This document shows, in pieces, positions 26,101 to 38,111 of a stretch of DNA of 64,000 nucleotides; the stretch's first letter is position 1, and every line of letters starts with the position of its first letter. The notes beneath the pieces are model-generated. The model saw only the letters and a program-made list of their open reading frames with translations. It ran no database searches and was not told the DNA's origin. Source of the DNA: Actinomucor elegans (Eukaryota > Mucoromycota > Mucoromycetes > Mucorales > Mucoraceae); contig JAMSLZ010000001.1 in NCBI GenBank assembly GCA_026027325.1, positions 1,054,001 to 1,118,000 on the forward strand, read 5' to 3'. The translations under genes were made by a program, and so were the position numbers.

Positions 26101-27134
26101 TGACCACAACTATATAAAATCCAGCGACGCATCAAAAGAATCATCAGGGGATACCATTTTTTTTTAGCTGCATCTCGGTTAATCATGTTTGACGCATTGT
26201 TTGAAGTTGCTGTGCACTTTTCTATCATCGATGTAAAAGAATAAATCAGCAGCTGTTGATGCTTGAAAACAACGTCTGGCTTTTTTGTAAAGCTACCATT
26301 TGTTAGAGAATGAAAAAAATGGCAGACCGAACACCAAGTAGAAACCAATTGTTGAAATATATCGCTGTCAAGAAACTTGGTAAGTTCCTCTGAAGTCCCT
26401 TTAAGTTTAATCACATCATCAATCATAGCACATACGACCATGCATTGGCTTAACTCGCTTTCTCGCTCTGCAGCATCAGTCACTGGGGGTTTTAGCGATA
26501 ATATATTCAAAAGAGCCGGTATATTGACTAACTTTTTTGATAGAATGGCAATGCCATTTGAGGCAGCGATCTCTTTGGCCAATCGGTGCTTTTGGGCAGC
26601 CAATGCGCGTAAAGCATAAGAACTAATTGACCTATAGTTTGACTGAGACCATGATAATAGACCTTTGACACCTTGGCGGTTTATAAGATCAGATACAATG
26701 GAAGAAGTAATATGAGCATTTGGCAGCTGATTCCCGAGAGCTTCCATCACACCACATGTAAATTTGACAGCATATAGTATTTGGTGGGATATTTGAACAG
26801 TCTGTGGATCCTCCATATCATGATTTACTTTAGAAAACATGTCCACAGCCCAGCGAAAGCAGGCCTTGAATGAGGCAAGTTGTAGATTTCGTTCCAAATG
26901 AAACTTGATGCCATGGATGTAAATGTAATCGAGACATCGGGCTAACCGTTTCGGGGTCCAGTCTTTTGATTCACGTTTTGAATAACCAAGAAGTGAGCGT
27001 AACAAGTGATCGATCTTGTTGATGGAGGCAGAGCATAAATAAGTGTGACATTTTAATGCTATAGGTGAATTTGGGGTTTGCGATGCTTGAAAAACGTCTT
27101 TTAAATTGATCTCATTTCGCATTGGGTTTGACAT
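23190..27134 (-). CDS. ARMC5-like armadillo/BTB protein, intronless
   Basis: A 1314-residue single open frame. The long N-terminal part (about residues 1-1100) is alpha-helical with armadillo-like stretches (SYALRALAAQKHRLAKEIAASNG, SNLASLRNIAYRNRGLEALLKCD). Near residue 1120 comes a BTB/POZ fold: NCFISGDRQLLGACSPIFEA, then LLSGDYAESKLSAIPIHDV. It closes with a helical region (WDDIIDLLQISDRFASTVVKDFC). ARM repeats followed by a C-terminal BTB is the layout of ARMC5, a CUL3 adaptor that in animals promotes degradation of RNA polymerase II subunit RPB1; assigning the same substrate here is inference. Acidic inserts (SDEGSELWDSMSEDEESNTD) look disordered. It stands out as the longest uninterrupted gene in an intron-rich window. 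Confidence 0.75.
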   Translation of the reverse strand: MSNPMRNEINLKDVFQASQTPNSPIALKCHTYLCSASINKIDHLLRSLLGYSKRESKDWTPKRLARCLDYIYIHGIKFHLERNLQLASFKACFRWAVDMFSKVNHDMEDPQTVQISHQILYAVKFTCGVMEALGNQLPNAHITSSIVSDLINRQGVKGLLSWSQSNYRSISSYALRALAAQKHRLAKEIAASNGIAILSKKLVNIPALLNILSLKPPVTDAAERESELSQCMVVCAMIDDVIKLKGTSEELTKFLDSDIFQQLVSTWCSVCHFFHSLTNGSFTKKPDVVFKHQQLLIYSFTSMIEKCTATSNNASNMINRDAAKKKWYPLMILLMRRWILYSCGQQADGPPIDLDNSILIKLFFITLGLAKVTPTDTDPSDEGSELWDSMSEDEESNTDKLLRDLTNFLMAYVLQPVSNDTINYIGSKELMSDYQLLEKDKDAYQFDSEKIKRDQGVLASYLDVYLYYFRQASPNVVKMVASRMANCLKAIAIVLSDADQLETSPLKSRLRSLSMRFMREPNAIDAFATSSTKISSFLWDPMINQVKQGLVAAANISTDSELTDENMVLINKSRSNLASLRNIAYRNRGLEALLKCDLLQLIDPSFIPSGEVMQKSTQLLGFYALFGQLIAAMCTSALIRRRLGDEYGLSPLIIKLIQEAISLKEKRRDLIQGEEYKQQKEVKQDPIFNGCINLISCCLQVVGSFQYIDYSVTMWFSYGNLNKVQDEDVTMSDQDILPTTADRSTSTTEKLSILPSLLSILLPWRNKEDDIRFSDVMYYIDTDLQVMLLVSQLLEIFTSMDRFFSRQLMADNTALSHLGLLMVCLRSVRYGRGEMSYKYGPSFPVTGTSKSYQPYVIEQLPETPYKIFDENYGEYAEREEWCDNHEYELMEHEEPFENTPTVRCAEKIGNSIIHLLKNDKQYTVMSDPFTSFFEFFMQHLITGTSQEYWRRSICSALYNSVDDYLKLYTFSKDTDHAIKLHEMSAVAVGYAAIGATSGQQWNEALGLTVLSECMISTPHVFGTLCQMLVYELEYEDDSTKDQGKSLLKTITPLRRHAAAQAVEALAFSFEKTWRLETLASIKQKPLPKRIDLTDPPQIVEFVTDDAEPNCFISGDRQLLGACSPIFEALLSGDYAESKLSAIPIHDVTFHGLELFIKTIHQLNEKAEVTKQAQQVTQSDIQNYTFLDNLSGWDDIIDLLQISDRFASTVVKDFCQNWVLNKIKNMHLVGNERKTYLKGLLRLYRHCRDPIETDGGIRSNTWPFAAVLYEALKTITQYMKEASKTKEFTRMIQDQNAEELDAFCNGIAFLLQRKD

Positions 27135-27193
27135 TTTATTTATTTTTCGTTAGAAAAGCCTACAGATAAATTTTTATTGGTTTTTTTTTTAGC

Positions 27194-28583
27194 CTACGAG
27201 TCGCGTAGTTTACGTACTACTTGGAAATATTCAGATATATAGTCTGATTTGCGGATAATCTCAAAGGTCTTGACTGCATTGCGATACCAGTCTTTTTCTG
27301 ATACTTGGCCTTTTTTCCCGGGCCTTCTCGGGCTAGCAATTACTTGATCTCGTAAGGCTGAAACAAGTACGTCAAACGATTCCATACTGGTTTCTGTTTC
27401 TTGATCAGGAAGCAAAAACAAGTTGGATATGCTTTTCTCTTCAGTTTCAAAAAGAAGCAAAACTGTTCCGAGATCCACTAGACCTACCATTATAAACCTG
27501 TTAAAACCTTGGACTTTACAGTACTTGTAAGCTTTTTTTTTACCTTGTGTTTTAAGTTGAGACTCTTTAAAAAAAGATTGCAAGATAGCTTGTAATTCAT
27601 GGTACTTTTTGAATGTAAATTCATCTGGTGTGCATTTATTGCATACAAATACGATATCCGGATAGTAATTCAGATCCTGTTGACCCACAAGCAAAGGAAA
27701 ATCGGGTATACAAAATTTGAGCATCTCTGCTCTTTGGATTAACCCAAGCAAATCCATATCCACTTCAGGTCCATCTGTTACAAACATCAACACATTGCAT
27801 ACGGACATCATGAATATCACATTGTACAAATTTTCCATTTCAAGCCATAGATCGGGGTGTATTCCACCTAATGATCCATTCCTTAGCACTTTATCTAATA
27901 CTGTCCAGCTTAGAATAGGCTCGGTATCTAGCAGAATTGCGCGTTCTGGCGTTATATACATGTCGATGCCATCTGTTTTATGTCCTTGATTTAAAAACTG
28001 ATCTGTTTCTTGTGTAGGAAAAGCCTAGTCAAAGCATATAAACGCTTAATTTTCAGCGTAATTTCTGGTAGTGTATTCTTACTTTATGAGGGTCTTGTGT
28101 GAAATGTGATAATATTGTTGATTTTCCTACACCTTGCTTGCCGAGTATGCCGATAACAAAATGGCCTGGATGATCTACTAGAACCTTTGCGGTTTTTTTT
28201 ATCAGTGAAAACAATTTCGAGAACATAGCCTATTGTTTTGCTGTACTTTGAGTATACTTTCAGTATTGAACTTGTTAGGTCTCCTCATAAAAGGTATTGG
28301 CAGTGATGTTGAAGAAAAAGACGTGGTGGATTCTTGCTGATTGGTCGAAACTGTCGAGCTGACAAGTTGATCAGGTTCATGAGTTGTTGATATATTTGAA
28401 GAGCTCTGTGTTGAGGACTCGGATCGCTCGCGTCTGTCCAGAATGATGGGCGCTTGAAGAAAAGATCTACTGGTAGATTCATTCTTTGATAAAGAAAATT
28501 CAGTTTTCCATTTTATTACTTTAAGCAAGCCTTACTTTTCGCCGATTTCTTCTATTTGTGTCTCGAGATCTTTTATCAGACAT
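27194..28583 (-). CDS. SMG9: SMG9-like nonsense-mediated decay factor
   Basis: Partner of SMG8 in the SMG1 kinase complex that phosphorylates UPF1 during nonsense-mediated mRNA decay. The N-terminal exons give a basic start (MSDKRSRDTNRRNRRK, ATG at 28583), then a disordered segment with QAPIILDRRERSES, as in animal SMG9. A P-loop domain follows: GHFVIGILGKQGVGKSTILS, then GIDMYITPERAILLDTEPIL and WLEMENLYNVIFMMSVCNVLMFVTDG. The C-terminal part (SFDVLVSALRDQVIA, SEKDWYRNAVKTFEIIRKSD) also fits the family. The joint between the disordered exon and the P-loop exon (about 28205-28262) is not in frame with any consensus intron. An ATG at 28226 could start a shorter protein. The family call is firm; the N-terminal model is not. 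Confidence 0.82.
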
Positions 28584-29799
28584 GTCGAATTAGTTAGTGA
28601 AGACTGGGGATAAAACAGAAGATTGCTTGAATTCGGTTGTTAATTCTCGAACCCCCGTTTTCATTGGTCAACAGAGATATTGCGGACATTGAAAAATAGT
28701 ATGTAATGATGAATCGAAACTATACAGCTGTGTATATATCAACAAGGAAATATGAAAATAATTCTAATCATATGCAGAATGTAGAGCTGAACGTTTTTCC
28801 TTCGATGAAGTTTGTTTCCTAGCTATACATAAAAATACACAGATTCTAGCCGACTCCAATATCAAATCATTTTTACTGTCGGGCAAAAGTTTCGTTATAA
28901 TTGTACTTAAATTGTCCACCATGCAGATGGAAAAGCGATCATCCAAAACTTTGGTAATCGATTAAGCAACCAGTTCGGCTTAGTTGCCATTTACATCCTG
29001 TTTTTCAGTTTTGCATATTAGTTTCGACCTATCAAAGCTAATATTAAAAAAGCTTTAATGCGATGTCATTGGATCACTGGAGTTGAAAATACCCTCCTCC
29101 TCCTCCATGATGATTCAATAAAATTACTTAAATTATTCAACTAGTGGATATATCTCGGCAATACGTAAGAGAATATTTTGAAATTTGGAAAATATATGAC
29201 AAAAAATTGTGTGTTTAGAAAAAAAAATGATTGATAAATCTATATGTTAACGTATACAGATGTTAAATAAGTTCAGCTATATAAACTTTCTAGGTTCTGG
29301 AACAAAACGCTTTCTTTTATTTCACCATAAATACAACATTGTTATAAAGATGATTAAATAGCCTATACATTGTACTATATACTTCAGATCCGAATAAATA
29401 CTAATCGTGCTGTATGATAAGATTGCAAATTTTCATTTTAAAATTTTCAATTTGGGCCCTAAAAATCTCTCCCAATGATAGCCTTAAAAATGGGAGAAGG
29501 GTGCATGAATTAAAACGAGCGATCTCATTCGATCTCGGTCTGAAGTCGCATTAGATTAGTATTCCAAGTTCAAAACAAGTTACTGCATCTTGGCGTTTTA
29601 GAGATCTATCGCAAAACCGAATAAAACAATCATTCTAAAGGAAGAAGCGAGCAATACATAGTTTAGTTGGACCTCGTTTTCACACGGCAAAATCGTTTTT
29701 GTGACTCGACTCGCTCGTGTTCCCGATCCAGGATGAAGAAGGCTGAAACTGCAACTCGCGTCTTTTCCCTTAAAACCAAACTAAAAAAAAAAAAGCGAA
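28584..29799. other. Divergent intergenic region, SMG9 and Dabb gene
   Basis: 1.2 kb between divergently transcribed genes, so it should contain both promoters. One dispersed-repeat core lies at 29521-29587. A 60-codon minus-strand frame at 28764-28946 has no recognisable features. The rest is AT-rich. Confidence 0.6.
29521..29587 (+). repeat. Dispersed repeat core, single copy
   Basis: Reads GATCTCATTCGATCTCGGTC, then TGAAGTCGCATTAGATTAGT and AAGTTCAAAACAAGTTACTG, a clear match to the consensus (anchor 29538). No neighbour at about 170 bp was recognised. It lies about 210 bp upstream of the Dabb gene start. Confidence 0.75.
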
Positions 29800-30276
29800 A
29801 TGAAGGTTGTTCACATTGGTATGTATTAAAATTGGAAGCAAAAAAGCAAGTTATTTATCGTTTGTATTAGTTATTGTCAAGTTTAAACCCGAAATAACCG
29901 AGGAAGCAAAAGAGAAAACAGCTCAAGATGTTTTGGCTTTAAAGGATAGTATTCCTCAAATCATCAGCGCTAGTGCAGGCAAGAATTTTACTGATAGAGG
30001 CAAAGGATATGAATGGGGTACAGTATTGATGAATTTAATTAATGTAAAATGAAATAACACGTTCTTTATGTATATGAAATGTTTAGGTTGGGTAGTTGAA
30101 CTGGAAAAGAAGGAGGTATGTGTATAGTTTAAACTCGCACATTGACAATAAACATACTAACTATGTCCTATGCATAGGATCTTCCTATTTACGCTAACCA
30201 TCAAGCTCACTTGGACTTTTTGAGCAATTATAAGCACACTTTTGAAGATGTTTTAGCTTTTGATTATGAATATTAA
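29800..30276 (+). CDS. Stress-responsive A/B barrel (Dabb) domain protein
   Basis: A small protein of about 98 residues made of a single Dabb ferredoxin-like domain, a dimeric fold found in stress-induced plant proteins and some cyclases. Exon 1 (29800-29819) gives MKVVHI. Splicing to about 29873 gives VIVKFKPEITEEAKEKTAQD. The next junction, GYEWG to WVVELEKKE, uses donor GTACAG at about 30019, with coding resuming at about 30088. The final exon gives DLPIYANHQAHLDFLSNYKH and ends FDYEY at 30276. The two family marks are the N-terminal V.H.V.FKF strand and the Y..HP/Q.H motif near the C-terminus. The enzymatic or other role is unknown. The gene is convergent with the chitin synthase gene, 126 bp away. 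Confidence 0.85.
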
Positions 30277-30402
30277 ATGCATTCAATTTTTTTTTATGTT
30301 AGACGCGTATTTTTACAGTTTTTCAATGATAAGAAAGGGCAAGAGGGGGGGAATATAATGTATATATCTTTGATATTAGTATTGATTAGTATTAAATTAT
30401 GG

Positions 30403-33400
30403 TTATTGGGTTGTGTTTGAGACGATGGTGGGTGCTGGTGAAGCACTAAACATCTTTCTATCATTAAATATGGTACCGAATGAAGAAGCGGTAGCAGGTG
30501 TAATGGTGTTCTTGCCATCAAACGCAGCAGGTGAATCAAGAGGTGTCATTAATGTCATCTTCTTGTTGAATCGTTGACCAGTTCTTTCAGTCTCCCAATC
30601 CTCCCACTTTTTCATGACAAGACGAGTAGGATCGAATTTGCCTTCGGCATCACCATGGCCATCGCCCTTCTTTTCTCCAACCACAACACGAGTTGCACCC
30701 CAAGAGAAATCATCAAAGTGCCAGTAGGAATACAATGGCAAGACAAAATTCCAAATAGGAAGAGCAATCAGGTACACTATGAGCATGTTAGTATATGGTG
30801 TATGCACAAAACAAATACACATCCTTACCCAGCATCCACAAGATATAAATAAGTTTAAAGGTAGTGATTGCAATCAAAACTGCAGGAAGACCCAGAATAG
30901 CAATCAGTAGAGCAAGCGATTGCCATTGAGGATCAGTTGAAATGGCTGTGTTAATAATCAAATAGATGGTCATGACAATAGCAGCAGGCAATACAAGAGT
31001 ACCAATTAAATCGACAAATACAGAAAATTGCATAGAAAGACAGGCAATACCACAAAGATCAGAAACAAGAACTAATTCCATCAAGTTGTGAATAGTTGAG
31101 TTAATCCATCGACGACGTTGAGACAGCAAGACCTTAAACTCATCAGGCACGACTGTCTTACAACGGGCTTGAGGTACAAACATCATTTGACGTCTAGGGA
31201 AGGTACGAAGCATCAAGGTCGATAAGAAACGATCTTCACCCAACAGCAGCAAGTTCTTTTCATGCAGTGTAGTCACTACATTCTGATTGTATTCGAGAAT
31301 AATATCAGGATTGGCCAAGATAGGGACCCAAGCACCATTCTTGGGCGACTTGATACGATACATACTGAAACAACCTGGTAAACAAGTGACAATACCAAAG
31401 AGAGATTCAAAGGCCTTAGCATAATGATGAGAGATATAATATTCAAACACTTGAATAGCAGTGACCCCTATAAGAAATACATTAGCTTAAACGTGCTTTA
31501 GTTTTTGTTTCTTTACTGTACATGATGATTTCTTATTGGCAATTCTGGTTTCACCACATAAGCCCATAATAGTAATATCGTTTGCCATTGCAGCAACCAT
31601 ATAAGTGAGTGCATCCGGTAAGACCTTAGTATCAGCATCAACCTATCAATCTAGAGTTAGTTTTGAATCATTGGATTATATGGCTATACAATACCATGAG
31701 GACTAATTCAAACTTGTCAGGTGTAACACCTTTCATTAACCAAGTCATTTTCCAAAAGATTTCGTAATCCAGCTCCGATAAGCGATCATTGAATAGGACG
31801 CGTTGAAAGTAACTCATCAAGATAAGCTAAAGATAAAAAAAAAAATTAAATTTGATAGATTGACGTGTCTAGTTTGTTTTACCTGAGAATCACGTTTACC
31901 ACGATTACCGGCTTTAGGCGCATCAGCTTCCTCTTCAGTTCCACATTTGACAATGGTAATACAGGGAACACCTTTATAATGACCAGCATACTATAAATAA
32001 ATAGACAATTAGAGTCTTCCAATGTCATATGGACAGAACACATACCACTTTGGCCATATTCAATTGTTTTTCACCGTCAGCAATAGCCAGATAGGAAGAA
32101 GGCTTTGGATTTGTCATGGTAGGATCGAGATCCATCATACTCACAACAATATCGGGCGTTGATTTAGTCTCGCCAGCACCTGTAATCATACCATCAGCAA
32201 TAACAAAAAAGATCTATAGGAATCATTCATGAGTGAACATATATCTAAAAAAAAAGTCTGTATAGGCATACCTTGTGTTTCTTGGAGTAGGTGGTTTCTG
32301 CCAAACTGTCCATTGTGATGCGAAGGCCTTCTTCACCTTCTGAGTAGCAAGTTACCAACAATACAGTGTACAACTCTGTAGTAACTATATCGGATTGAGC
32401 GCCGCCTAGTCCCACAGCGGAACTTTGTTCACTAAAAGCAGGTGTACCACGAGAAGATGAGCCGGATCCCAAAGAGGTTGATGAAGTGTTTTGTGCCATA
32501 TGGCCATAGTTATTGTAAGGGCCAGGAATGTGATTTGCAGGATCATCATTACCACCTTTAATAGAACGCCAAGCCAACCAATTGGATCTACCACCAGGCT
32601 TGGTCAAACGACGCGCAATAAACCATTGGAATAACAAGGCCATGGAATAACGGACAACAATCATGGCTACAATGACAACCAACATAAGCGTCATGATCAT
32701 TTTACTGGCAATACATCCACCAGTCTCAGTTTCCATGTTTCCGACTTTGTATCGAGCCTTCAAGCATCTACGAGCATCTTTACCATTCTGTGAATACAAT
32801 AAAGCATAGGATAAATCACTAGCAAGGTTATTTCTAATTGCTACGTCGACATCTTGACCAAATGGAGGTGCAGGATAATGAGAATTGAGATATCTTGTAA
32901 AGTTCAATACTATTTGATATATTAGAATTTGAGTTTTGATACATTTTCCTTTTCTGAATATTTTTACCTGAGTCACCTACTAAGGCTAGGCCACGGCCAT
33001 AGACTAGCTTTGTATTCAAATCTTGCCAATCAAAACCAAGGACTGTATAGGATTTATAGAACCTTTGTAATTCAGCAAGAGATAAACAGGTATTGTTGGG
33101 TGCAGCTAAACCGCCACCATAAGGATTGACAAGAGCACAAGCGCCGAGTGTATTAATACCATTCTTATCGAAAGCTGCACAATCTCCTCCGGTGTCACCA
33201 TTAAAGATGCTACTAATATCTGTATTTTCATAATCATTTGTCAAGTTTAAGCCTTTGTTGGCAAAGAAAGTTTTCATGACATCCATAGGATAAACCTGTC
33301 CAAATACTCGTACATCACTATAATAGACTGGAATACGAACACCGTTCGTGACTCTAGAGAAAGGTGAACTGCCGCCTGGCGTAGGACAAAGAGTTTGATT

Positions 33401-34249
33401 GAGACCGTAAGTAATAAAAGCAAGTGCACCACAAAGCAAGAAGATAATATAACATAATGAAAGCTTTTCTCTCCAAGCTTGCTGCACCATGGCATCTCTT
33501 TTTCTGAGACAAACGCGTAGAAACCAGTTTGGAATGCAACAAGTCATTAAAAAAGCAACCCAAGCCCACCAACTGGTAAGGACTTTGACCTTTACTTCTT
33601 CGGGTTCTACCTTTTTAGTAGGTTGAGGTTGATTCAATAGAGCTTCTTGTTGCTGATACATCTTTTGCTGCTGTAGTTGACTTTGTAAACGATTCGGCAT
33701 AGGGTTGGGACGAGGTCTCATATTGTTAGGGCCTTGAGGAGGAGGACCATAATAACGACCTTGTTGCTGCATACGTTGCTGTTGAGAAGGAGATCGAATC
33801 ATACCTTGGCGAGGTCTTTGTCTTTCGGGACGTGAAAGAGATCGAGAACGGTTCATACTGACGCGACGATAAGGGCCTTGGCCTCCCGTTGGGCCTCCAC
33901 CTGGTACCATGGGATGTTGTTGATGACCAGGAGGACGCATCGGTCTTGCGCCAGCTTGTGGAGGCATTCTTTGTTGCTGTGGAGGCATCTGCGATTGTCT
34001 AGATGATTGATATTGATATCCTGGTTGCTGTGATTGGCGGGATCTGGATTGTGGTTGAGGCTGGGAACGAGGTTGTTGTTGATGAGGTGGAGGACGAGGA
34101 CGTGAAGAAATTGGATCCATACCATAAGATTGCACTCTTGAACCTCTATTATGCGGTTGTGGTTGTTGAGAAGGCGATCTCATAGGATATTGCTGAGATA
34201 AACGCGGATCAGGCTGTCTATAACCTGGACGATTATTAGGATTTGACAT
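30403..34249 (-). CDS. Class IV (Chs3-type) chitin synthase
   Basis: Plasma-membrane enzyme that polymerises N-acetylglucosamine from UDP-GlcNAc into wall chitin. The start at 34249 opens a long Pro/Gln/Arg-rich cytosolic region of about 210 residues. Membrane segments follow ([39 protein letters not shown]), then the extracytoplasmic/cytochrome b5-like region, another membrane anchor ([20 protein letters not shown]), and the GT2 catalytic domain. That domain carries a VDADTK-type site (about 31640), the [17 protein letters not shown] acceptor motif and the QRRRW product motif. C-terminal membrane helices end the protein at [12 protein letters not shown]. No myosin motor is present, which argues against classes V and VII. 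Nine or so short introns, mostly in the catalytic half. Confidence 0.93.
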
Positions 34250-34430
34250 TCTTTATGTTATAACGAAAAGAATTATCTATTATATACAAGTAGCTAAAAA
34301 AAAATAATATTAATATAACAAAAAAAAAAAAAAGAATAAAGAACTGGAAAAAAAGAAAAAGAAGAAATTTTTGGCTGAAGCGTCTCAAAAGGGCTTTTAT
34401 TCTTCAGTGTTACTATTAAAAAGATACAAT

Positions 34431-37069
34431 TTATTGGACAAGCGTAGATTGGCCCCTGGTTGCCACCAGTTCATCTTTAGTGTAACGAACTAGTTATTAA
34501 TATACTCTTTACATATTAGGTCAGAGTTCAAACAAGATGCGCTAAAGAAATAAAAAATAAAATAAAATCAATACCAGAAATAAAAAAATAAAAATAAAAG
34601 CGTTCTTTATATGATTTACCTTGAACTGGGGCGATTAAAGCAGCGGTATCTTGCACTGTTACTTGATGAAGTCTATGTCTAAATCTATACTGTACCCGTA
34701 ACTTCTTCTTTTCACCAAGACAAGGATCATAGAAGCCGAGAATATTTGTCTAACAAAGTAAATTTAGCTTTCAATCATTCGGATTTAACTATAATATATT
34801 TTTACCTTTGAGTGCCCGCCTGGGATTGTCAGTCTCGACTCGTGAACCAGCGTCTGAATAACAATTGTCACGTCGATCACACCTTCATCAATATCATTAT
34901 CAAGATTCTCTAAGTGACCATACCAAGCCTTGACAATCACCAAACCTACCATGCCAATTAGTTCATATCATATAATGAAAGTTAACTAGTTACCATCAGG
35001 CTTCTTTTCTTCTTGTTTCTTCTTTCGATCAGCTATATCACTCATAAGTGACTGAGCATCCAAGGCTTCTTGTTTACGATTTTCGAGATATTCGGCATGT
35101 TCTTGTCTTAATTCGTTAATTTTTCTATAAACACGGTGTTTTACCGGGAAATGTCTTAGTTAACGTTCCATCTGACGTTACATAACCTTACTGTTTGATT
35201 AAACGCTGACGACGGGGTTTCAATACTAGTTGATCAAGGGCTACGGCAACGGAAGCTGGCACGACCGCACCGAAGAACGCTAATTTAAGGTCAAACTCGG
35301 ATGCAAGGACAATGGGTAATACAGCTTTCTGTCCAAGACGAGAGACCCTAGAATATAAAGTGAGATTAAATATCCAAAAGCCCCCTTTTTAATTGTATCC
35401 CTTACCTAAATTTAACAATAACACCCAAGGGCAATCCACATTCCATTGTCATACCAACTCTTGTGTGTTCCGTCATCTTATGATCGCTTCCAATACTAGC
35501 TACAACACCGCCTTCTGAAGACACAGAACAAGATAAGCGAAGACGTGCTTGATTGGCTAACTTGTAGCTATATTCGCCAGCAATGTGCGAAGACATGATA
35601 CCAGTCTAAACCAACTCAGTATACATATAAATACCCTTAATTACAAGTTACCTGTAATTCGCCGCTATAATTTCCATTCTTATTCATACCGGCCATGCCC
35701 AATGATACTGATGAACGATCCATTTTACGTGACATATCGCCACCCCAACCTAAGATTGACCATTCTCCAGTTCGATACGTGATATAACCAGTAGTAGCCG
35801 AGAAAAGTCGACGACCTGCAGTGACAGAAAGCACAGGAGGGTCATACACAGAGTTTAGCTGTGCTGTAGTATTGACAAAGCTAATAAACGATAAGCATGC
35901 TTGTTGTATTTTGCCTATAATTGTCTAACCTGTCTGTCGAAATTGAATAATATGTCTTTAAAGAGATCATTCTTGGTTTTAACAAGGTTGCAGTCAACTA
36001 TAAAGTGTTTTTAGTCTAGCGTACATTGTCTATGCATAGCAAACACTTTACTTCACCCCACAACTTGGGAGATACGGTATGACGAATTGTACCCATAATG
36101 TTACCGCCACCCATACCAGATCTGGATACCATTGATCCACCTACAACTGCATACGTCTGGGGTCCAATTTGCGTCTATTGTTTGTTTGAATTAGCAGTTT
36201 CCCTGCATTGTCATCTATCATTTGTCTGATTTTTACCTCGAATGAATGACGCATAAATAATTGCTGGACCTGAGCCTTAGTGAGTGCACGTAAAGGACCT
36301 TTCTTCCTTGGCTGAGGTACTGCTTGTCCAAAGCCTGCGAATACAGGCGGATCATATGGGTCAAATACCTGAGTCGCATCCAACGTCAATTGAAACTCGC
36401 CTCTGGACCTAACCAAATTCTCCAGATCCTGTTCGCGTTTTTGACGCGATTTCTTTTCATATTCCTCTCGTAACTATAACAATGTTTTTTTTCTTCTTCT
36501 TTAGCAATCCTACTAGTTGATAATGCTTCGTTCTTACTTCTTCGGTAGATTTATATCGAGGTCCTAGATCCCAAGATGCGTTCAACCCTTCCTCGCCATA
36601 GGTATCGTATATTACGCGTTTTTGAGGATCGGTCAGCACTTTGGATAGACCCAATTAGAGTCGGCATATTAAAGCAAATAGCATCACACATACCTTCATA
36701 TGCTGTCTGAATAACTTGAAATCTCGATTCGGCTTTTTTCTTTTTCTCTTCATCGGTATGCTATCATAAAGACATAGTTAGAAACGCGAAATAGATTGTA
36801 AATAAACTCGAATACTTTGTCTGGGTGGAAGAAACGACACAATTTCTTATATGATTCCTTAATTTCTTCATCAGTAGCCTTTAATACGCAAAATGGTGAG
36901 CCTACTATTGAAAGAATCGAATTCATTGGCTTACTTTTCGGGAAATGTTCAATACACCATAATAATCGGCCGACGAAGGAGCTAAATCCTTTTCTAATTT
37001 CTTCAAATCGTCCTCTTCATTTTCGCGAACTTCGTGGTTCACTGTTTGAGTAAATTCATAAGGATCCAT
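34431..37069 (-). CDS. DNAJC11: DNAJC11-like mitochondrial J-protein
   Basis: Homologue of DNAJC11, a J-domain protein associated with the MICOS/MIB complex and crista structure in animals. The start at 37069 gives [20 protein letters not shown], then [13 protein letters not shown] opening the J domain, with the HPD motif in RFFHPDK (about 36830). The end of the J domain reads [20 protein letters not shown] long beta-rich region follows ([40 protein letters not shown]), and the C-terminal DUF3395-type domain begins near 35300 and ends TRGQSTLVQ at 34431. About eleven exons give roughly 560 residues, in line with animal proteins. Budding yeast lacks it. Confidence 0.9.
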
Positions 37070-38111
37070 GCTGTGAATTCTATGAACAATAAAGTACCTA
37101 AAGAAACAGGACACCCTTGTTGCGTGCTTATGATTCAATTATGCCCTTTTTCGAGACAAACAATTCCTATTGTTTGACTGCTTTTCTGCGCCCTATATTA
37201 GTTATCAGAGGTATGCCTGTTTGTTTCCGTTTTTTATTTTTTTTTTATTTTTATTTTTTTTTATTCATTTTCTTGGTATCCTGGATGTCGTTTTCAAGGC
37301 CCTGTTTGTAATACAAGTGCATAGTCTACACTTTAGTGCACTATATACGTATTTTAGGTATATTTATTGCATGCCAAAAAACGGTAGCCACTAATGAAAA
37401 ACCACCAGCCAGTTAATTAATCGTTTGTAAACCATAACTTTAATAATAATTCTTTCGAGATTATGACATCACTCAATATTTAATGAAATATATGCACAGA
37501 CTTTGTTAGTATACTCGGTATCAATAAGCTCTTTTGTATTAATTGGAATTACTGATTCAAAAAGAGTTAAAAAGAGTCAAACTTGACAAATTTCCTGAAA
37601 AAATTCCAAGGAGGTTCACTTTAGACTCTTTTTTTTTGAAGACTATAAATCGCACCATTAAGACAATTTGTAATTGTCTAACACTTGTTTTAATAGTTTA
37701 CATATATGAGTATTTATTTTATATTAAAATTCAATTTATTAGCGAAAAAAAAACACACGCTCATAAAACACAAAAATCATGACATTGCTGACAATATATG
37801 AATATGATCCTTATGTCATTCGATGTACAATAGCTTCCTTTACAGATTTTACTAAGGTTGCTTATGTATATCCGAACTTTTTTTTTATTACAAAAAGAGC
37901 ACATTAAAATACCAAGGAAAGTGGAGAAACAAAATCTAACGAATTCGAACGAATTCGACCGAATTTTATATTTCAATATCCACTGTCCAATGAAAAGGTA
38001 TACATTCATTTTGATCAAAGTATAAGCTTCTGGATCAAGTGAATGCTTTTCTTGCAATATGAAAGTAATACTTATGCGCGAATATGCAAACCCAGATAAT
38101 AATAATATATT
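37070..38111. other. Intergenic region, nothing recognised
   Basis: Between the DNAJC11 start and the USB1 stop, both on the minus strand. It contains a T-rich stretch near 37232-37270 and a short GAATTCGAACGAATTCGACC direct repeat near 37940. No gene or RNA was recognised. Confidence 0.55.
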
